A stretch of 64,000 bases of DNA from Corynebacterium ulceribovis DSM 45146 (GTDB lineage Bacteria; Actinomycetota; Actinomycetes; Mycobacteriales; Mycobacteriaceae), in the NCBI RefSeq assembly GCF_000372445.1, contig NZ_AQUY01000002.1, forward strand, positions 151,561 to 215,560, in the 5' to 3' direction. Shown here in pieces: positions 48,218-59,284 of the stretch; within the stretch, counting starts at the first letter, position 1, and the number at the start of each line of letters is the position of its first letter. The notes beneath the pieces are model-generated. The model made no database searches. It worked only from the letters and a program-made list of their open reading frames with translations, and was not told the origin of the DNA. The translations under genes and the position numbers were made by a program.

Positions 48218-50360
48218 CACCGGTAACACCGTCGAACACCTGCCAGAAGACGAACTCGACTACCACGCGCTGAACGCGCTGCTGAATCTGTACGACGACA
48301 ATGGTCAGATCCAGTTTGATAAAGACCGCGCGGCGGCCCGCCAATTTTTCCTGCAGCACGTTAACCAAAACACCGTGTTCTTCCACGACCTGGAAGAAAA
48401 GCTGCACTACCTCGTAGAGAACAAGTACTACGACGGCGAAATCCTGGATAAGTACAACCGCGACTTCGTCAAGGACCTGTTCAAGCAGGCCTATGACAAG
48501 AAGTTCCGCTTCAAGACATTCCTCGGTGCCTTCAAGTACTACACGTCGTACACCCTGAAAACCTTTGACGGCAAGCGTTACCTAGAACGCTTCGAAGACC
48601 GCGTCTGCATGGTTGCACTGACCTTGGCCGACGGCGATGAGACCCTAGCCCGAGAACTGGTCGATGAGATTCTGGCGGGTCGCTTCCAGCCAGCCACCCC
48701 AACCTTCCTGAACTCCGGTAAAGCACAGCGCGGCGAACCTGTGTCCTGCTTCCTGCTGCGCATTGAAGACAATATGGAATCGATTGGCCGGGCGATCAAC
48801 TCCTCGTTGCAGCTGTCCAAGCGCGGCGGCGGTGTGGCGCTGCTGCTGTCGAACCTGCGTGAACAGGGTGCACCAATTAAGCACATTGAGAACCAGTCCT
48901 CTGGCGTCATCCCCGTGATGAAGCTGCTGGAAGACTCCTTCTCTTACGCCAATCAGCTTGGCGCACGTCAAGGTGCTGGCGCGGTGTACCTGCATGCGCA
49001 CCACCCGGACATTATGAGCTTCTTGGACACCAAGCGGGAGAACGCGGACGAAAAGATTCGCATTAAGACGCTGTCCATCGGCATTGTCATTCCGGACATC
49101 ACTTTTGACCTGGCTAAGCGCAATGACGACATGTACCTATTCAGCCCATACGACGTGGAGCGCGAATACGATAAGCCATTTGCGGACATCAATGTCACCG
49201 AGCTCTACGACGAGCTGGTGGAAAATGACCACATCCGCAAAACCAAGATTAACGCCCGCCAGTTCTTCCAAACCTTGGCTGAGCTGCAGTTTGAGTCCGG
49301 TTACCCGTACATCATGTACGAAGACACCGTGAACGCCGCGAACCCAATCGAAGGCAAGATCACCCACTCCAACCTGTGCTCGGAAATTCTGCAGGTTTCC
49401 ACCCCATCGGAATTCAACGCTGACCTCAGCTACAAGACCGTGGGTGAGGACATTTCTTGTAACCTCGGCTCGATGAACGTGGCGATGGCCATGGATTCGC
49501 CGAACTTTGAAAAGTCCGTGGAAGTGGCGATTCGCGGCTTGACGGCAGTGACGGACCAGACCTCCATTGACTCGGTTCCGTCCATCCGCCACGGCAACCA
49601 GATGGCGCACGCTATTGGTCTGGGGCAGATGAACCTGCATGGCTACTTCGGCCGGGAACACATCCACTATGGCAGCGAAGAAGGCATCGATTTCACCAAC
49701 ATTTACTTCTACAGCACCTTGTATGCGGCGCTGAAGGCCTCTAACAAGATTGCTCGGGAGCGCGGCGAAACTTTCCACGGTTTTGAAAAGTCGAAGTACG
49801 CCACCGGTGAGTTCTTTGACAAGTACATCAACCAAGAGTGGAAGCCGAAGACTGCCCGTGTGCAGGAACTCTTCGACAACTCCTCGGTACATGTGCCAAC
49901 TCAGCAGGACTGGGTGGAACTGAAGGAGCAGATCCAACAGCACGGTCTGTACAACCGCAACTTGCAGGCCATTCCGCCGACCGGTTCGATTTCGTACATC
50001 AATAACTCGACTTCGTCGATCCACCCAATTGCCTCGAAGATTGAAATCCGCAAGGAAGGCAAGATTGGGCGGGTGTACTACCCAGCGCCGCACCTGGACA
50101 ACGACAACCAGGAATTCTTCCAAGACGCCTACGAAGTGGGCTACGAGAAGATTATTGACACCTACGCCGCTGCGACCCAGCATGTCGACCAAGGCCTGTC
50201 TCTGACCTTGTTCTTCAAGGACACTGCCACCACGCGTGACATTAACCGTGCGCAAATCTACGCATGGCGCAAGGGCATCAAGACGCTGTACTACATTCGT
50301 CTCCGCCAGATGGCCCTGGAGGGCACGGAAGTCGAAGGCTGCGTAAGCTGCATGCTGTAA
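48210..50360 (+). CDS. nrdE: Ribonucleotide reductase class Ib, alpha subunit
   Basis: The 716-aa catalytic subunit reduces ribonucleotides. Key features: [10 protein letters not shown] region, [29 protein letters not shown] (active-site Cys), [19 protein letters not shown], and the C-terminal CVSCML pair that is re-reduced by NrdH. Start is a TTG at 48210 with GGAGAAAAAGG upstream, unusual but overlapping nrdI as in the family. Confidence 0.97.
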   Translation: MASTGNTVEHLPEDELDYHALNALLNLYDDNGQIQFDKDRAAARQFFLQHVNQNTVFFHDLEEKLHYLVENKYYDGEILDKYNRDFVKDLFKQAYDKKFRFKTFLGAFKYYTSYTLKTFDGKRYLERFEDRVCMVALTLADGDETLARELVDEILAGRFQPATPTFLNSGKAQRGEPVSCFLLRIEDNMESIGRAINSSLQLSKRGGGVALLLSNLREQGAPIKHIENQSSGVIPVMKLLEDSFSYANQLGARQGAGAVYLHAHHPDIMSFLDTKRENADEKIRIKTLSIGIVIPDITFDLAKRNDDMYLFSPYDVEREYDKPFADINVTELYDELVENDHIRKTKINARQFFQTLAELQFESGYPYIMYEDTVNAANPIEGKITHSNLCSEILQVSTPSEFNADLSYKTVGEDISCNLGSMNVAMAMDSPNFEKSVEVAIRGLTAVTDQTSIDSVPSIRHGNQMAHAIGLGQMNLHGYFGREHIHYGSEEGIDFTNIYFYSTLYAALKASNKIARERGETFHGFEKSKYATGEFFDKYINQEWKPKTARVQELFDNSSVHVPTQQDWVELKEQIQQHGLYNRNLQAIPPTGSISYINNSTSSIHPIASKIEIRKEGKIGRVYYPAPHLDNDNQEFFQDAYEVGYEKIIDTYAAATQHVDQGLSLTLFFKDTATTRDINRAQIYAWRKGIKTLYYIRLRQMALEGTEVEGCVSCML

Positions 50361-50369
50361 CGGCAAAGC

Positions 50370-50399
50370 GCCGGCACTGTTTTCCGGTGCCGGCTTTGT
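50370..50399 (+). terminator. Hairpin between nrdE and nrdF
   Basis: GCCGGCAC (50370-50377) pairs with GTGCCGGC (50387-50394), followed by TTTGT. The T-run is short, so it could attenuate expression of nrdF relative to nrdE. Confidence 0.6.
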
Positions 50400-50419
50400 C
50401 CATATTTTGAACTTATTGA

Positions 50420-51463
<1,044 letters not shown>

Positions 51464-51583
51464 CGCGGGCTAGACTTTTCCCGTTGAATTGATAGGGTTA
51501 GGGGTATCTTCAGCCAATAGCGTAAGGCTTGGATTTGAGCTTATTGACGTTATTGGGTGAGAGCTCCTAACCGTTGAGAAGTG

Positions 51584-51619
51584 GAGCTGCAGATGTGCTG
51601 TCTGCGGCTCTTAACTTTT
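51584..51619 (+). terminator. Probable terminator downstream of nrdF
   Basis: GAGCTGCAGA (51584-51593) pairs with TCTGCGGCTC (51601-51610) in a 10-bp stem (one T-G), followed by TTAACTTTTCTT. It lies 120 bases after the nrdF stop in the 382-bp gap before ctaD. Confidence 0.6.
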
Positions 51620-51800
51620 CTTAAGTAATTGGGCCGAAATGGGGGCGGAGTGGCGAACTATTCTTATCCCCCGTTAAGCCCCCCGAATTCTGCCTACTCT
51701 TTAGGATTTCTGAGAGTAGGACTAGACTCATCGAACGTAGCCAGAGGGTGGGGTAGGGAATCCACACTCAACCCTCTAAAATCAAGGCACATAAATCCTT

Positions 51801-51827
51801 GAGAAACCAAGGCAATCAAGGTTTCTC
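51801..51827 (+). promoter_or_regulatory. Leader hairpin upstream of ctaD
   Basis: GAGAAACC and GGTTTCTC are perfect 8-bp arms 11 bases apart, ending 18 bases before ATG 51846. It may affect translation or mRNA stability. The rest of the gap (51620-51800) is A+T-variable leader and promoter sequence without a gene. Confidence 0.5.
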
Positions 51828-51845
51828 GCTTAGTCAGGAGGACAA

Positions 51846-53546
51846 ATGACCGCCGTCGCGCCAAAGCCCGACCACACTGCTGTTGTGGTCGAACGGCCGG
51901 CACCAACCGGGCACTCCCGTAAGGGCTCTCTTGCCTGGAATATGCTGACCACCACTGACCACAAGCAAATCGGCATTATGTACATCATCATGTCGTTCTG
52001 CTTCTTCTTCCTCGGTGGCCTCATGGCACTGCTTATCCGTGCGGAGCTTTTCCAGCCGGGCCTGCAGTTCTTCTCTAACGAGCAGTTCAACCAGCTGTTC
52101 ACCATGCACGGCACCGTGATGCTGCTGCTGTACGGCACCCCAGTCGTTTGGGGCTTTGCTAACTACGTGCTGCCACTGCAGATTGGCGCACCGGACGTGG
52201 CGTTCCCACGTCTGAACTCGTTTGGTTTCTGGATCACCACCATGGGCGGCATTCTGATGCTGTCCGGCTTCCTGACCCCAGGCGGTGCAGCTGACTTCGG
52301 TTGGACCATGTACATGCCACTGGCAGACGCAACTCACTCCCCAGGCGTCGGTTCTGACCTCTGGATCCTGGGTGTCGGTCTGACCGGTATCGGTACCATC
52401 ATCGGTGCTATCAACATGTCGACCACCATTCTGACCCTGCGTGCTCCAGGTATGACCATGTTCCGCATGTCCATCTTCACCTGGACCATCCTGACCACCT
52501 CGGTCCTGGCTCTGCTGATTTTCCCAGTTCTGACTGCAGCCGCTCTTGGTGTGCTGTACGACCGTAAGCTCGGCGGCAACATCTACTCGCCTGCAAACGG
52601 TGGCGCCATCCTGTGGCAGCACCTGTTCTGGTTCTTCGGCCACCCAGAGGTTTACGTTCTGGCTCTGCCATTCTTCGGCATCATCTCCGAAGTTGTTCCA
52701 GTGTTCTCCCGTAAGCCAATCTTCGGTTACGCTGGTCTGATTTTTGCGACCCTGTCGATTGCTGCACTGTCCATGGCTGTGTGGGCACACCACATGTTCG
52801 TCACCGGCGCTGTGCTGCTGCCATTCTTCTCCTTCATGACCTTCCTGATTTCGGTTCCTACCGGCGTGAAGTTCTTCAACTGGGTCGGCACCATGTGGAA
52901 GGGTCACCTGACCTTCGAAACCCCAATGATTTGGGCACTGGGCTTCCTGGTGACCTTCCTGTTCGGTGGCCTGACCGGTATTATGCTGGCTGCTCCACCA
53001 CTGGACTTCCACGTGTCGGACACCTACTTCGTGGTTGCTCACTTCCACTACACCCTGTTCGGTACCATCGTGTTCGCATCCTTCGCTGGTGTGTACTTCT
53101 GGTTCCCGAAGATGACCGGCCGCATGCTGGACGAGAAACTGGGCAAGATTCACTTCTGGCTGACCTTCATCGGCTTCCACACCACCTTCCTGGTTCAGCA
53201 CTGGCTGGGCAACGAAGGTATGCCACGTCGTTACGCTGACTACCTGGAGACCGACGGCTTCACCACCCTGAACATGATTTCCACCGCTGGTGCATTCATC
53301 CTGGGTCTGTCCGTTATCCCAATCGTCTGGAACGTCTTCAAGTCTTGGCGTTACGGTGAAATCGTGACCGTCGATGACCCATGGGGTTACGGCAACTCCC
53401 TGGAGTGGGCAACCTCTTGCCCTCCTCCACGTCACAACTTCACCTCGCTGCCACGTATCCGCTCTGAGCGCCCAGCCTTCGAGCTGCACCACCCACAGAT
53501 GGTGGAGACCTCCCGCGCAGAAGCACACGTTGGCCCACGCCTCTAA
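51846..53546 (+). CDS. ctaD: Cytochrome c oxidase subunit I (aa3 type)
   Basis: The 566-aa membrane protein binds heme a, heme a3 and CuB and pumps protons. Visible signatures: [15 protein letters not shown] (CuB His and crosslinked Tyr), WAHHMFVTG (two CuB His) and AHFHYTLFG (heme ligands). AGGAGG precedes ATG 51846. Length matches the actinobacterial enzyme. A terminator follows. Confidence 0.97.
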   Translation: MTAVAPKPDHTAVVVERPAPTGHSRKGSLAWNMLTTTDHKQIGIMYIIMSFCFFFLGGLMALLIRAELFQPGLQFFSNEQFNQLFTMHGTVMLLLYGTPVVWGFANYVLPLQIGAPDVAFPRLNSFGFWITTMGGILMLSGFLTPGGAADFGWTMYMPLADATHSPGVGSDLWILGVGLTGIGTIIGAINMSTTILTLRAPGMTMFRMSIFTWTILTTSVLALLIFPVLTAAALGVLYDRKLGGNIYSPANGGAILWQHLFWFFGHPEVYVLALPFFGIISEVVPVFSRKPIFGYAGLIFATLSIAALSMAVWAHHMFVTGAVLLPFFSFMTFLISVPTGVKFFNWVGTMWKGHLTFETPMIWALGFLVTFLFGGLTGIMLAAPPLDFHVSDTYFVVAHFHYTLFGTIVFASFAGVYFWFPKMTGRMLDEKLGKIHFWLTFIGFHTTFLVQHWLGNEGMPRRYADYLETDGFTTLNMISTAGAFILGLSVIPIVWNVFKSWRYGEIVTVDDPWGYGNSLEWATSCPPPRHNFTSLPRIRSERPAFELHHPQMVETSRAEAHVGPRL

Positions 53547-53610
53547 TTGAAGTTCGGACTCCGGTAATCCGGAAGAGCTGACTACTTCCTCCTTATACGG
53601 AGCCAAGCGA

Positions 53611-53637
53611 AACCCGTCCCGCAAGGGGCGGGTTTTT
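53611..53637 (+). terminator. Terminator of ctaD
   Basis: AACCCGTCCC (53611-53620), loop GCAA, GGGGCGGGTT (53625-53634), then TTT. Ten-bp stem with one T-G pair. Confidence 0.85.
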
Positions 53638-53690
53638 GCGTTGCATACTCAATGCTGCCTTTTTGCGGTGATGTGGAACAATGGGTAATC

Positions 53691-54959
53691 GTGACTAACA
53701 CTGCCGATGCTGCTCTCAACCCAACTGTCAGTTTGTCGCCGGACATGGTGCCGGCCGTGGTTACCGTAAGTGGTCCCGACCACCCTGGTGTCACCGCCGC
53801 ATTTTTCCGCGTGCTGGCGGCGCACAAAGTTCAGCTGCTCGACGTGGAACAGACTGTGTTCCGCAACCGCCTAGCTATTGGCGCCCTCATCGGCTTGCTG
53901 CCCGAGCGCCTAGAGACCTTGGAAAGTGGCCTGAAGGAAACCCTGAAGGCGCACGGCATGTCAGTGGACATCTCCGAAGGACACGTCGAAGGCTCATCCG
54001 CGTCAACTCACGTCGCGGTCGTACTCGGAAACCCAGTGCGAGCATCCGACATCTCCAAGGTCGGCCAGACCCTAGCGAACTATGGCGCCAACATTGACAC
54101 CATCCGCGGTATCGCCGACTACCCAGTGACCGGTCTAGAGCTGGCGCTGACCGTCCCGGATTGGGAGCCAGGCAAGGCACAGTCGCTGCGTAAGGCATTG
54201 GCAGAACTGTCCATGGAGATCGACTTGGACATTGCTATTGACCGCGCGGGACTGAACCGCCGCGCTAAGCGCCTGATCTGCTTCGACTGCGACTCCACCT
54301 TGATTCAGGGTGAGGTCATTGAGATGCTTGCCGCCCACGCAGGTAAAGAAGCGGAAGTCGCTGCGGTGACGGAACGTGCGATGCGCGGCGAACTCGACTT
54401 CGCCGCGTCCCTGCATGAGCGCGTGAAGACGTTGGCCGGTCTGCCAGCCACCGTTATTGACGAGGTAGCAGAACAAATCGAACTGACCCCAGGCGCCCGC
54501 ACCACCATTCGGACGTTGAAGCGCCTAGGCTTCCGCACCGCCCTGGTATCTGGCGGGTTCGAGCAGGTCATCGATGGGCTTGCCGACGATTTGGGCATTG
54601 ACTATATGCGGGCCAACACTCTGGAAATTGTTGACGGCAAGCTCACCGGCCGAGTGCTCGGTGAAGTAGTGGACCGACAGGCAAAGGCACGCTACTTGGC
54701 TCAGTTCGCCGAAGAGTCCGGTCTGACGCTACAGAACACGGTTGCGGTTGGCGACGGCGCTAACGACATCGACATGCTGTCGGTTGCTGGTCTGGGTATT
54801 GCGTTTAATGCCAAGCCAGCGCTGCGCGAGATTGCGGACATGTCGGTGAACCACCCATTCTTGGATGAGGTGCTATTCATGCTGGGTATTTCCCGCGACG
54901 AAATTGACGACGCTGACCTCGCCGACGGCACCGCCCGTCGTGTGCCACTGGAACAGTGA
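53691..54959 (+). CDS. serB: Phosphoserine phosphatase with N-terminal ACT domains
   Basis: The 422-aa product removes phosphate from phosphoserine, the last step of serine synthesis. The HAD motifs are clear: FDCDSTLIQGE, LVSGGFEQV and VGDGANDIDML. Residues about 10-170 form two ACT domains (VSGPDHPGVTAAFFRVLAAH, then RASDISKVGQTLANYGANID) that may sense serine. GTG 53691 and in-frame ATG 53652 are possible starts; no clear ribosome site precedes either, so a leaderless start is possible. Confidence 0.93.
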   Translation: MTNTADAALNPTVSLSPDMVPAVVTVSGPDHPGVTAAFFRVLAAHKVQLLDVEQTVFRNRLAIGALIGLLPERLETLESGLKETLKAHGMSVDISEGHVEGSSASTHVAVVLGNPVRASDISKVGQTLANYGANIDTIRGIADYPVTGLELALTVPDWEPGKAQSLRKALAELSMEIDLDIAIDRAGLNRRAKRLICFDCDSTLIQGEVIEMLAAHAGKEAEVAAVTERAMRGELDFAASLHERVKTLAGLPATVIDEVAEQIELTPGARTTIRTLKRLGFRTALVSGGFEQVIDGLADDLGIDYMRANTLEIVDGKLTGRVLGEVVDRQAKARYLAQFAEESGLTLQNTVAVGDGANDIDMLSVAGLGIAFNAKPALREIADMSVNHPFLDEVLFMLGISRDEIDDADLADGTARRVPLEQ

Positions 54960-55693
54960 GCGACAGCTTCGCCATTGCTTACGCCCGACTAGCGGAGCTC
55001 AACTCCCGACCTGACCCCGGCCATGAGGAGGAAGGCACCGCCCGGGCAATGAATATTGTCCTGGAAGTTCCGAAGTCTCCTCGGCCGCCACGCACTCCAC
55101 TACTGGAAGCTGCAGCTATCGCGGTGGTCGGACTGTGTCTCAGTGATGAAGCGGGCGAAGACAGCCCGCTCGCCGCGGGCTTAGCCGCATGGTACGGACT
55201 GCGGATCCGGAAGATTGCTCGCCGCGCTCGGAATAAGGCGTGGGAGGACGTACAGAAACGCCCTGGTTTTACTGCGAATGTGGCCGGTGCTCAGGCACGA
55301 GCCTTCAAGCCAACGCTCATTTCCGAGACACCGGCACCGCTGGCCAAGCTACAAATCGGCGGCACTGACCTAGAGCCTGACTCGCCAGGGGAACCAGACC
55401 CACAGCTGCCGCTCATCCTTGTCGACGCCGACTTAGGCATGACGGTTGGCAAAGCAGCAGCGCAAGTTGGGCATGCGTCGATGTTGTTGGCAGCAGCGCT
55501 GCCGGAAGCTGATGCGCGTGCGTGGGCGGAGCACGGCTTTGCGCTCCAGGTACGAGAAGTGCCACGGACGGACTTCGACACGAAAGTAGCAAACGCGCAG
55601 CGTGCTGGGGATGTTGTGGTGACAGTGCAGGACGCGGGGTACACGGAAGTTGCCCCTGGTTCACAAACGGTGGCGGCGATCTGGCCAAGGTAG
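54956..55693 (+). CDS. Pth2-type peptidyl-tRNA hydrolase-like protein
   Basis: The C-terminal half of this 245-aa protein has the Pth2 signature: LILVDADLGMTVGKAAAQVG (Lys of the catalytic region) with HASMLLAA. Pth2 frees tRNA from stalled peptides; the actinobacterial two-part form has an extra N-terminal domain, here Ala/Arg-rich. GTG 54956 overlaps the serB stop by 4 bases. Annotation of activity is inferred. Confidence 0.8.
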   Translation: MSDSFAIAYARLAELNSRPDPGHEEEGTARAMNIVLEVPKSPRPPRTPLLEAAAIAVVGLCLSDEAGEDSPLAAGLAAWYGLRIRKIARRARNKAWEDVQKRPGFTANVAGAQARAFKPTLISETPAPLAKLQIGGTDLEPDSPGEPDPQLPLILVDADLGMTVGKAAAQVGHASMLLAAALPEADARAWAEHGFALQVREVPRTDFDTKVANAQRAGDVVVTVQDAGYTEVAPGSQTVAAIWPR

Positions 55694-55734
55694 GGTGCTA
55701 ACCAAGTTAGCGAAGAACCCGAGGAAGCCAGATA

Positions 55735-56415
55735 ATGAATCAGCAGTACGATGCTTGGAATGAATACGTAGAAAAGACGCACAACATTCCGTCGCCAAGC
55801 GGACTACCGAACCACGAACCCTACGGCAACGATTCTGGGCAGGGCAGTGGTGAAGGCGGCAATCGCACCGCGCTGTGGCTTGCTGTCGTGATGCTGGTGG
55901 CCCTGGTGGCCTCGTGGGGACTGTTCTATTTCCCCGGCGGTACTCGGGATAAACCTGATGACTCTGCCACCTCGGACAGCAGTGAAGCGTCAAGCAGCCA
56001 ATCGTCGCCTTCGTCATCTCAGCCGCCGACAGAGCAGCCCTCTGAGTCACCAACCAAGAAGCCGTCGCAGCCCGGCGACGATAATTTAGCGGAGCACATC
56101 ACTACCCGAGGCTGGGTGGGCACCCCTGGCGCTATGTGCAACGGCACCGACAAGTGGGTATTTGCAGGTCAAGGCAATGGCAATAAGGTTGTCATTTGCA
56201 AGGTGGGTGAGGCCGGTGGCCTGTACTACCGCGGTCACGTCAACGGCGGCGACTGGGAGCAGGATGTGGACATGAATGCTTCGAATGTTGCGGGCACGTA
56301 TTTCGAAATCCCATCGACGCCCGATTTGATTATTGTGTCGGCCGCCGGGCTGAAGGTGGAACGCGATGGCGCTGTGATCCTCGATTCGCCTTTTACGGAA
56401 ACCTATCCGCAGTAG
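55735..56415 (+). CDS. Membrane-anchored secreted-domain protein
   Basis: The 226-aa product has a cytoplasmic acidic start, one membrane helix (about 46-64, ALWLAVVMLVALVASWGLF), a Ser/Pro/Glu linker and a C-terminal extracytoplasmic domain with two cysteines (AMCNGTDK, VVICKVGE). Typical of actinobacterial envelope proteins; function unknown. Confidence 0.8.
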   Translation: MNQQYDAWNEYVEKTHNIPSPSGLPNHEPYGNDSGQGSGEGGNRTALWLAVVMLVALVASWGLFYFPGGTRDKPDDSATSDSSEASSSQSSPSSSQPPTEQPSESPTKKPSQPGDDNLAEHITTRGWVGTPGAMCNGTDKWVFAGQGNGNKVVICKVGEAGGLYYRGHVNGGDWEQDVDMNASNVAGTYFEIPSTPDLIIVSAAGLKVERDGAVILDSPFTETYPQ

Positions 56416-56525
56416 CACCGGCGGTAGCCCACCCCACAGTTGGAGCCTGCGCTGAAGCGCGACAATGAAGCCACATATGCTGGAGTCAGTGACATTGTTA
56501 ATTGCCCGTGCAAATGGAGGATGAC

Positions 56526-57569
56526 ATGGCCGACACCGCAACCACTGTGGACTACCCGTTTGACGCCGACCGGGTACAAAGCTGGCTCACCGACATAACC
56601 GGCACCCTCGCCGGGCCGCTGCAGTTCCGCCGCATTGGCTCGGGCCGCTCCAACCTGACGTACTTGGCGCAAGACGCTGCCGGCAATAAAGCTGTGCTGC
56701 GTCGGCCACCGCTCGGCGAGGTGGAAATCACCAGTTCGGTGCATGATGTCGCCCGCGAAGGCCGCATCCTCAAGTCGCTGGCCGATAGCCCCGTCCCCGT
56801 GCCCCGCATCTTCGGCTTGTCCACGGACCCAGCGCTCTGCCCGGCGCCACTGCTAGCGATGGAATTTATCCCCGGCCACGCCATCGATTCCATTGCCGCG
56901 GCCGAGTCCATGTCCGTCCACGCCCGGATTGTGGCGACCGAGGGGCTTATCGACGCATTGGTGGGTCTGCATTCCATTGACGTTGATGAGGTTGGCCTGC
57001 GGTCAATCTCTATCCCCGGTTCTTTCGCACAGCGGCAGCTGGCGCGGTGGGGTAGCCAATGGGAGCGCATCCGCACCCGCGAATCGAAAACCATGGCAGA
57101 GCTCACCGAACGGCTGCGCAGCGCGCTGCCACAGGAGACGGAAGAGCGATTGGTGCATGGCGAATGGTCGCTCGGCAACCTGATGTTTGACCCGACCAGC
57201 GGCGAGCTCAATGCGGTGCTGGACTGGGAGCTGGCGACCGTCGGCGACCCACTAGCCGATGTTGGGCGACTGCTCGCAGCCTGGCCGGAGCGAGATTTTG
57301 TGCTGCCTGGTTCGGAAGCCGCGACGGTGGAGGGATTCCCAACAGCCACAGAACTTGCCCGGCGCTACCTGACCAAAACTGGCCGCAGCGCTGAGGACCT
57401 CAAGTTCTGGCAGCTGCTGGGCATGTGGCGGTTGGTGATTATTGCCGAAGGCGTGCTCAATCACGTGCAGCATTCCGGCATTGCCGCACCGGTGGGTGCG
57501 GTCTCTGAGCAGGACGTTGACCTGCTCATTGACCGGGCGCTGGCATTCGCGGACCGCGCGGACCTATAG
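56526..57569 (+). CDS. Aminoglycoside-phosphotransferase-fold protein (ACAD10/FadE36-like)
   Basis: The 347-aa product has a kinase-like fold: SNLTYLAQDAAGNKAVLRRP (nucleotide loop and Lys region), the catalytic loop VHGEWSLGNLMFD and the metal-site strand AVLDWELATVGDPLADVG. Related proteins are linked to fatty acid metabolism and the neighbour is an acyl-CoA synthetase. GGAGGATGAC precedes ATG 56526. It overlaps the opposing gene's stop by 6 bases. Confidence 0.85.
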   Translation: MADTATTVDYPFDADRVQSWLTDITGTLAGPLQFRRIGSGRSNLTYLAQDAAGNKAVLRRPPLGEVEITSSVHDVAREGRILKSLADSPVPVPRIFGLSTDPALCPAPLLAMEFIPGHAIDSIAAAESMSVHARIVATEGLIDALVGLHSIDVDEVGLRSISIPGSFAQRQLARWGSQWERIRTRESKTMAELTERLRSALPQETEERLVHGEWSLGNLMFDPTSGELNAVLDWELATVGDPLADVGRLLAAWPERDFVLPGSEAATVEGFPTATELARRYLTKTGRSAEDLKFWQLLGMWRLVIIAEGVLNHVQHSGIAAPVGAVSEQDVDLLIDRALAFADRADL

Positions 57570-59162
57570 CGCCTTTTCGGCCTGTTCCGCCGCATCGCGG
57601 GCCCGCAAGTCCTTCCGCAGGATCTTGCCGGTGCCGGACTTTGGTACTTCTGCGACGAATTCTACTTCGCGGACACGCTTGTATGGGGCGACGCGTTCAC
57701 CGACAAAGCGCATAATCTGCTGCGGCGTGATGTCCTTGCCGGATTGCAGCACCACGTAGGCTTTCGGGATTTCTTCGCCTTCGCGAATCACGCCGACGGC
57801 CGCGGCGTCCGCGATATCCGGGTGGGACAGTAGTACTGCTTCCAGTTCTGCTGGCGGCACCTGGTAGCCCTTGTACTTAATCAGCTCCTTGAGCCGGTCG
57901 ACGACGTAAACATTGCCGTCAGCATCAACTTCAATCATGTCGCCGGTGCGCAACCAACCTTCGTCGGTGAGTGCTTCCTTGGTGGCCTCGTCATTGTTCA
58001 GGTAGCCGACCATCACTTGTGGGCCGCGCAGCCACAGTTCACCCGCGGGGGAGCGCCCCTCCGTTGGAACTGGGATTTCTTCGAGCGTCTCCACATCGAC
58101 GTTCATGTATTCGGTGTTGACCGCCACCGGTCCGATGGATCCCAGCGGTGTGGACATATTCGGCCGGGCATGTGCCAGCGGCGAGGTTTCGGTCATGCCG
58201 TAGCCTTGGTTGACTTCAACGCCAAGCCGGTCGGCCACCGCTTGTGCGAGCCGTTCGTCCAGGGCCGCGGCGCCAGAGAATACGCCCCGCAAGCTGGACA
58301 GGTCGTACTGGTCAACCATCGGATGCTTGGCCAGCGCCACCATCACCGGCGGCGCGACGAAGCTGTAGGTGATGTCATATTGCTCATGCAGCGCGAGGTA
58401 TTGCTCCAGGTCAAACCGAGGCATGGAGATGAATTTGAAGCCCCGCTTGATGGCATTGTTCACGATTGCGGTCATCCCGTAGATGTGGAAGAACGGCAAA
58501 ATCGCCATGACGGTGTCATTTTCCGTCAGCCCCAATCCGTCATCAAGCACCTGAATCTGTGCGACGTTCGCCACGAGGTTTTTATGGGTGAGCTTGACGC
58601 CTTTTGGCTTGCCGGACGTGCCGGAAGAATATGGGATGACGGCCAGGTGGGTGGCGGGGTCAAAGCTGATGTCTGGGGCGGGGAGGTCTTTTTCGGTCAG
58701 CGGCAGCAGGCCTTGCGGGCCGTCGGCAACAATGACTCGCCATGATGGGATTTTTGCTTGTGCTGCGCCGTAAATGCCGCTGTGCCCAATGATGTTCATG
58801 GTCACGAGGGCGACGGCATTGGCGTCAATCAGCTGCTTGGTGATTTCCTCGGGGGTGTACATCACGTTCAGGGTGGTGACGGTCGCCCCGGCGCGCATGA
58901 TGCCGTGGAAGGAAATGACGAAGGCCAGCGAGTTTGGCATGTGCAGACCGACGACGTCGCCTGGTTTGATGCCCATGTCGGCAAGCGCACCGGCGAAGGC
59001 GTCAATTTTTTGGCGGAGCTGGCGGTAGGTGAATTCGCGGCCGTCGATGCTGTCGACCATGGCAACGCGGTCCAGTTTCGCCTCGTCCATGTCGGCGAAC
59101 AGGTAGTCGTAGAGCGACAGGTTCGGAATCTCAATCGGCGCGTGTGGGCTTTGTACTGGCAT
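57564..59162 (-). CDS. AMP-dependent acyl-CoA synthetase (4-coumarate-CoA-ligase-like)
   Basis: The 532-aa adenylate-forming enzyme has motif A3 PYSSGTSGKPKGVKLTH, LWLRGPQVMVGYLNN, TGDMIEVDADGNVYVVDRLK and KYKGYQVPPAELEAVLLSHP, with the catalytic Lys in KSGTGKILRK. It activates a carboxylic acid as its CoA ester; substrate not predictable. Leftward; convergent with the phosphotransferase gene, tails overlapping by 6 bases. Confidence 0.93.
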   Translation of the reverse strand: MPVQSPHAPIEIPNLSLYDYLFADMDEAKLDRVAMVDSIDGREFTYRQLRQKIDAFAGALADMGIKPGDVVGLHMPNSLAFVISFHGIMRAGATVTTLNVMYTPEEITKQLIDANAVALVTMNIIGHSGIYGAAQAKIPSWRVIVADGPQGLLPLTEKDLPAPDISFDPATHLAVIPYSSGTSGKPKGVKLTHKNLVANVAQIQVLDDGLGLTENDTVMAILPFFHIYGMTAIVNNAIKRGFKFISMPRFDLEQYLALHEQYDITYSFVAPPVMVALAKHPMVDQYDLSSLRGVFSGAAALDERLAQAVADRLGVEVNQGYGMTETSPLAHARPNMSTPLGSIGPVAVNTEYMNVDVETLEEIPVPTEGRSPAGELWLRGPQVMVGYLNNDEATKEALTDEGWLRTGDMIEVDADGNVYVVDRLKELIKYKGYQVPPAELEAVLLSHPDIADAAAVGVIREGEEIPKAYVVLQSGKDITPQQIMRFVGERVAPYKRVREVEFVAEVPKSGTGKILRKDLRARDAAEQAEKAL

Positions 59163-59284
59163 GGTGGTCCCTTCGTCAGTAGCACTGTGAATACACCTGT
59201 CATGCTAGGCATGCCGGAAGGCTTCCCACCGGGGTTTCCAGTTATTTACTGATACCTTTTTCGTCGCCGCTACCAGCCAGGGGC

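Noticed and set aside
49137..50366. 409-residue frame on the minus strand across nrdE
   Set aside because: Shadow of nrdE caused by biased codon use; no ribosome site and no recognisable protein.
51834..53624. 596-residue frame on the minus strand across ctaD
   Set aside because: It is the complementary shadow of ctaD, rich in His/Gln/Trp with no family pattern; the plus-strand product is unambiguous cytochrome oxidase.
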